This document shows positions 62,320-64,000 of a stretch of 64,000 bases of DNA, piece by piece. Numbering within the stretch: the stretch's first letter is position 1; each line of letters opens with the position of its first letter. The stretch covers positions 24,782,400 through 24,846,399 of the forward strand of contig ML664199.1 in the NCBI GenBank assembly GCA_007570785.1, in the 5' to 3' direction. The translations under genes and the position numbers were made by a program. This stretch comes from Antilocapra americana. Lineage: Eukaryota; Chordata; Mammalia; Artiodactyla; Antilocapridae. The notes below the pieces were generated by a model, which saw only the letters and a program-made list of their open reading frames with translations, made no database searches and was not told the DNA's origin.

Positions 62320-62470
62320 ATTGTCTGTCTTTCCCACTGAACTGTTATCTACATGAGAGCTGGGACCCTGATGTTTTAGTAAACACTGGATACCTAGTAA
62401 CTATCCCAGTGCCTGGCATACAGATGATGCTCAAATATTTGCTGACAAAAGAATGGACAATGGCAATTGA
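62320..62470 (+). mobile_element. Probable L2 LINE 3' end
   Basis: GAGAGCTGGGACCCTGATG..CCCAGTGCCTGGCATACAGATGATGCTCAAATATTTGCTGAC follows the L2 3'-end consensus. Confidence 0.68.
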
Positions 62471-62965
62471 TTACCTGGCAATAGATAATGAGGGGATTTT
62501 ACACAATGCTTTGGGGAAAAAAAAATCACTAGCTGGGGAGGAGGAGAAATGTCCCCTAAAATTCTAGTTCTTGAGGTGAATAGATGCAGGTTAAATCAAT
62601 AGTCCACCTGCCAAGAATAGGAGGGACAGTTTGGAGCTGATGTAAACCTTTCAGTATTCAAAAGTATTCATGTGCAAAATATCTACATGCAACATTGCAT
62701 TTTTAGCATAAAGCAACTGATTTCCCTTTATGTCCTAAGAAGACAGTTTCAAGCAAAAATATACAGTTCCATCCAGTATGTATCTCTTCATCTTAAACAT
62801 TTTGATACATGAAATATTTTTAAGAAACCAAGTTTAAAGGAAAGAGAAATGGCTGGTTGAGGTTTTTATAGCTCCTGTTGGAAAGCAGACCCAGAGAAGA
62901 CCCCATGAGTTTTTAAATCACAGTAAAGGGAAACTAAAACTGAGAGAAGCTGATCTCAGGTTTCA
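62471..62965. other. No gene recognised
   Basis: Single-copy-like spacer. Confidence 0.35.
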
Positions 62966-64000
62966 CTTCGGTTCAGTCGTGTCCGACTCTTTGTGACCCC
63001 ATGGACTGCAGCACGCCAGGCCTCCCTGTCCAACACCAACTCTCAGAGTCTACTCAAACTCATGCCCATTCAGTCAGTGATGCCGTCCAACCATCTCATC
63101 CTCTGTTGCCCCCTTCTCCTTCTGCCCTCAATCTTTCCCAGCATCAGGGTCTTTCCTAAAGAGTCAGCTCTTTGCATCCAGTGGCCAAAGTATTAGAGTC
63201 TCAGCCTCAGCATCAGCCGTTCCAATGAACACCTATGACTGATCTCTCTTAGTATGGACTGGTTGGATCTCCTTGCAGTCCAAGGGATTCTCAAGAGTCT
63301 TCTCCAACACTACACTTCAAAAGCATCAATTCTTTGGCACTCAGCCTTCTTTATAGTCCAACTCTCACATCCATACATGACCACTGGAAAAACCATAACC
63401 TTGACTAGATGGACCTTTGTTGCCAAAGTATGTCTCTGCTTTTTAATATGCTGGTTACTTGGTCATAGCTTTTCTTCCAAGGAGTAAGCATCTTTTAATT
63501 TCATGGCTGCAGTCATCATCTACAGTGATTTTGGAGCCCAAAAAATAAAGTCTGTCACTGTTTCCACTGTTTCCCTATCTATCTGTCATGAAGTGATGGG
63601 ACCAGATGCCATGATCTTAGTTTTCTGAATGTTGAGGGTTAAGCCAACATGTTCACTCTCCTCTTTCACTTTCATCAAGAGGCTCTTTAGTTATTCTTCA
63701 CTTTCTGCCATAAGGGTGTTGTCATCTGCATATCTGAGGTTATTGATCTTTCTCTTGGCAATCTGGATTCTAGCTTGTGTTTCATCCGGTCCAGTATTTC
63801 TCATGATGTACTCTACATATAAGTTAAATAAGCAAGGTGATAAGATACAGCTTTGAGGTACTCCTTTCCCAATTTGGAACCAGTCCATTGTTTCATGTCC
63901 AGTTCTAACTATTGCTTCCTGATCCTGCATACAGATTTTCAAGAGGCAGGTCAGGTGGTCTGATATTTCCAACTCTTTCAGAATTTTCCACAGTTTGTTG
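62966..64000 (-). mobile_element. BovB LINE, running off right edge
   Basis: Antisense BovB from its 3' end (CACTTCGGTTCAGTCGTGTCC) into reverse transcriptase. The catalytic box at 63721-63732 is an intact YADD, the only consensus box in the window. Frame breaks downstream (63254-63487, 63629-63856 on the opposite strand are shadows) still make the visible part non-functional. It continues beyond position 64000. Confidence 0.92.

Overview
The window is nuclear DNA from a ruminant, most likely a bovid. The evidence is its repeat content: about nine BovB (RTE-type) LINE fragments, some two dozen Bov-tA/Bov-A2 SINEs, CHR-type cetartiodactyl SINEs, ruminant-type L1 3' ends, and two LTR stretches that resemble ruminant endogenous retroviral LTRs. 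The species cannot be decided from the sequence alone. There are no bacterial features, no CRISPR array and no recognisable multi-exon gene. Apart from the left edge, the window reads as intergenic or deep-intronic DNA built from nested transposons separated by single-copy stretches.

The most informative region is the first 3 kb. A minus-strand L1 with a complete-looking 5' end (about 2955) runs off the left edge 80 codons into ORF1. Its 5' UTR is split at 325-339/1856-1870 by a full-length retrocopy of RALY, an hnRNP C-like RNA-binding protein. The retrocopy has a perfect 15-bp target-site duplication, a poly(A) tail, an AATAAA signal, no introns and an uninterrupted 283-codon reading frame. 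It lies in the same direction as the L1, directly downstream of about 1.1 kb of L1 5' UTR, so an L1 promoter could drive it. It matches the short RALY splice form. The L1 itself appears to have landed in an older BovB copy (2957-3411).

Region by region: 3.4-8.9 kb is mostly single-copy with a CHR SINE, BovA SINEs, an L1 3' end and a perfect 14-bp RFX/X-box palindrome. 8.9-10.1 kb is a BovB copy. 10.6-17.8 kb holds SINEs with clear duplications, ancient L1 and a Tigger-like DNA transposon carrying two nested SINEs. 17.8-20.6 kb is single-copy. 20.6-22.1 kb is a 5'-inverted (twin-primed) L1. 23.3-25.1 kb is a longer BovB. 26.75-27.73 kb is an L1 composite whose target-site duplication encloses two successive L1 3' ends and suggests a 3' transduction. 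28.2-30.6 kb is a SINE/L1 nest. 34.3-35.7 kb is BovB plus SINE. 41.2-42.3 kb has two LTR-like pieces in opposite orientation. 43.7 kb is an AT-rich minisatellite. 45.3-46.5 kb is a plus-strand BovB with an internal deletion. 47-52 kb is L1 of several ages. 53.4-56.9 kb is the longest single-copy stretch. 57-60.8 kb mixes BovB, SINE, L1 and a MaLR-type LTR. 62.97-64.0 kb is a BovB running off the right edge.

The RALY reading frame is the only candidate protein-coding gene. All other long open frames are decayed transposon proteins or chance frames. Repeat family names come from recognition of consensus features and were not checked against a database; boundaries are approximate unless a duplication is stated.
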